Source: Gammaproteobacteria bacterium (GTDB taxonomy: Bacteria > Pseudomonadota > Gammaproteobacteria > Steroidobacterales > Woeseiaceae). From it: a stretch of DNA of 36,388 nucleotides. Where the stretch lies: contig JAHEGH010000005.1 in NCBI GenBank assembly GCA_024639825.1, positions 56,119 through 92,506 of the forward strand, written 5' to 3'. A program made the position numbers and the translations under genes. A model generated the notes under the pieces. It did no database searches. It saw only the letters and a list, made by a program, of their open reading frames with translations, and was not told the origin of the DNA. Below, one piece after another: positions 34,784-36,388 of this stretch (position 1 is its first letter; the number at the start of each line of letters is the position of its first letter).

Positions 34784-36325
34784 ATGACTTCATCCACCAT
34801 TTCCGTCTCACGCAGCCCGCGCCGTTACGCCAAGCTCTGTTTCCAGAGGGCGTTTCCGGTTTCGCATGCCGAACACGATCTGGCGGTCGATAAACTGGAT
34901 GACAGTGGCGTCCAGGACGAGCCGGTTTACTATCGATTTTCGTTCGATGTCGCCCGCTGGCTGGCGCGACGAGTACCCAATGCCGTGTCCATTGACTGGT
35001 CGGAACTGCAGGACACCGAAGTCCTGGATAATCTGTTGCGCCTGATTCTGCAGCCCGCCGAGGATGAGTATTTCGATAGCGGCGAGGTCAGCACTCAGGA
35101 GTGGATGGATATTGCGCGCACCGGTTTTGATGGTACTGATTTCGACTGGTTGATGGCGCAGCTCTGTGACAAGCGATTTGAGTCATTCTATCGAGAGCTT
35201 TATGACGCAGCGGATGTGCCTCTCGCCTGGGAGTTGGGTGACAGTTCGTACGCGAAGTCTCGAAACGTGATTCGCGGTGGCCAAGTTGTGTTGCGTGCTG
35301 CAGGATTGCGGCGCCGTCCACGCCAGGCGAAAAAGGAAATCACAACGCCAGTTGAGGGCATTGTCAGGCTGCCCGGCAAACGCGGTGCCCGGATGCTGGA
35401 TGTCGCAATCGCGTCGCTGGCGGCACGCCATCGTGAGACGTATCACTTCAACTTCGCCAACCCGGAAGAAGTCTATCTCGCTGACGTCGGTCTCGGGATC
35501 CAGGTCGCAGTGTTTGGTCTGTTACCCGAGTATCGCTTTCCCCTCGAATGCACCATGGGCTACATGGTGCTGTCGAATGGTGTGCCGATCGGTTACGGCG
35601 GTTCGAGCGCCCTCTTCAAACAGGTCAACACGGGCGTCAATGTGTTCGACGAGTACCGGAATAGCGAAGCGGCTTTTCTATGGGTGCAGGTCATGCGCGT
35701 TTATCATTCGCTGATGGGTTGCACTCGCTTTATCGCGAATCCCTACCAGCTCGGCAGCGGCAACAGCGAGGCGCTGCGCAGTGGTGCGTTCTGGTTTTAT
35801 TACAGGCTGGGCTACAGGCCGGTCGACAAGACTATTCGTGATCTCGCGCGCGCGGAAGATAAGAAGATCCAGCGCAAGTCGGGTTACCGCAGCGACCGGC
35901 GAACACTCAACAGGCTTGCGAGCTGTGACATGCACCTGACGCTGCCCGCCGCAAAGCAAAACGAACTGTTCGACGAAACGTGGTTGTCGACCAGCTCCGG
36001 ATTGGCGACCCAGGTGCTCGGTCGTGCCAAAGGCAGGAGTCGCCAGGCATCGGCGAATCGCGTTGCACGGGAGTTGGCGGAGAGCCTTGGTGTCAGGTCC
36101 TTGCAGCACTGGTCGCAGGACGAAAGGCGAGGCCTTCTCGCGCTCGCGCCATTTCTCACCGCGGTCGATCCGTCAGGATGGTCGAAGTCTCAGAAGCGCG
36201 ACGCGCGTAGGCTACTCCGTGCCAAAGGCAGCAAACGCGAGCTGGACTACGCGAACCTGATGGCGACCAACGATGAATTTCTGCAGTCACTTCGTGGTGC
36301 CTGCCTACGGGCGTCCAAACAGTAA
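34784..36325 (+). CDS. Uncharacterised protein with GNAT-like segment
   Basis: A 513-residue soluble protein with no signal peptide or membrane helix. I do not recognise it as a named family. Its middle part (about 255-350) reads like a GNAT acyltransferase core: a strand GYMVLSNGVPIGYGGSS, a helix NSEAAFLWVQVMRVYHSL, a strand RFIANPYQLG, and GNSEALRSGAFWFYYRLGYRP, which matches the N..A..FY.RLGFRPV ending of GNAT proteins. The N-terminal 190 residues are acidic and helical; the C-terminal 150 are basic (KRDARRLLRAKGSKREL). It lies 25 bases after the two-TM gene. The acyltransferase reading is inferred from pattern only. Confidence 0.65.
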   Translation: MTSSTISVSRSPRRYAKLCFQRAFPVSHAEHDLAVDKLDDSGVQDEPVYYRFSFDVARWLARRVPNAVSIDWSELQDTEVLDNLLRLILQPAEDEYFDSGEVSTQEWMDIARTGFDGTDFDWLMAQLCDKRFESFYRELYDAADVPLAWELGDSSYAKSRNVIRGGQVVLRAAGLRRRPRQAKKEITTPVEGIVRLPGKRGARMLDVAIASLAARHRETYHFNFANPEEVYLADVGLGIQVAVFGLLPEYRFPLECTMGYMVLSNGVPIGYGGSSALFKQVNTGVNVFDEYRNSEAAFLWVQVMRVYHSLMGCTRFIANPYQLGSGNSEALRSGAFWFYYRLGYRPVDKTIRDLARAEDKKIQRKSGYRSDRRTLNRLASCDMHLTLPAAKQNELFDETWLSTSSGLATQVLGRAKGRSRQASANRVARELAESLGVRSLQHWSQDERRGLLALAPFLTAVDPSGWSKSQKRDARRLLRAKGSKRELDYANLMATNDEFLQSLRGACLRASKQ

Positions 36326-36388
36326 GCGGTTAAGAGAATCGCGTCGGTGACAGGGCGTCGAGGGGCAGGTCGCTTGCGCGTTCGGCGA

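Overview
The window reads as chromosomal DNA of a moderately GC-rich, free-living gammaproteobacterium. The gene order TIGR02449-zapA-ssrS(6S RNA)-fau, divergent from ygfB-pepP-ubiH-ubiI, is a hallmark of Gammaproteobacteria, and lgt-thyA is also a common neighbour pair there. Secreted BNR/VPS10-like propellers, DUF885 peptidases and a lysine-repeat histone H1-like protein are frequent in marine or soil lineages outside the enterics (for example around Woeseiaceae or Xanthomonadales); that placement is a guess. No phage, transposase, CRISPR, tRNA or rRNA was seen. Every full-length gene is intact except the histone-like gene, which is cut by the left edge.

Layout. 1-431: histone H1-like tail gene (minus). 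734-2132: fau, 6S RNA, zapA and a ZapB-like coiled-coil gene (minus). 2181-6473: ygfB-pepP-ubiH-ubiI-like, overlapping by 4 bases at each junction, for proline-peptide turnover and aerobic ubiquinone hydroxylation. 6493-8963: a membrane protein with a dead transglutaminase domain, coupled to a RimK-like ATP-grasp ligase. 8966-12244: a very large secreted BNR propeller, convergent with a secreted DUF885 zinc peptidase (12241-13986). 14085-14306: tandem glycine riboswitch and intrinsic terminator. 14330-19194: gcvT-gcvH-gcvPA-(Tpx-like)-gcvPB, the glycine cleavage system with a split P protein and an unexpected degenerate thiol-peroxidase-like gene inside it. 19282-19372: an inverted pair of REP-like palindromes. 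19410-23717: a tandem HtrA-type protease (Nma111-like), an M23 peptidase-fold protein and a cupin dioxygenase-like protein, with overlapping genes. 23714-25759: DUF255/YyaL thioredoxin-domain protein (minus). 25807-27882: lgt-thyA-folA (lipoprotein modification and dTMP/tetrahydrofolate synthesis). 27884-31576: secreted alpha/beta hydrolase, YkgJ-type cysteine cluster protein, Tat-type dienelactone hydrolase, RluA-family pseudouridine synthase and KDPG aldolase. 31603-36325: MFS transporter (minus), NSS-family sodium symporter and two uncharacterised proteins, the last with a GNAT-like segment.

Functional links. One-carbon metabolism recurs: fau (5-formyl-THF recycling), gcvTHP (glycine to methylene-THF), thyA (consumes methylene-THF) and folA (regenerates THF) all lie within about 27 kb, and the glycine riboswitch controls entry into the gcv operon. 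The best candidates for something undescribed are the Tpx-like protein in the gcv operon, which keeps the peroxidatic Cys and Thr but has lost the active-site Pro, the Arg and the resolving Cys; the Nma111-like tandem protease beside an M23-fold protein; the dead-transglutaminase/ATP-grasp pair without its usual zinc-protease partner; and the 513-residue GNAT-like protein at the right end.
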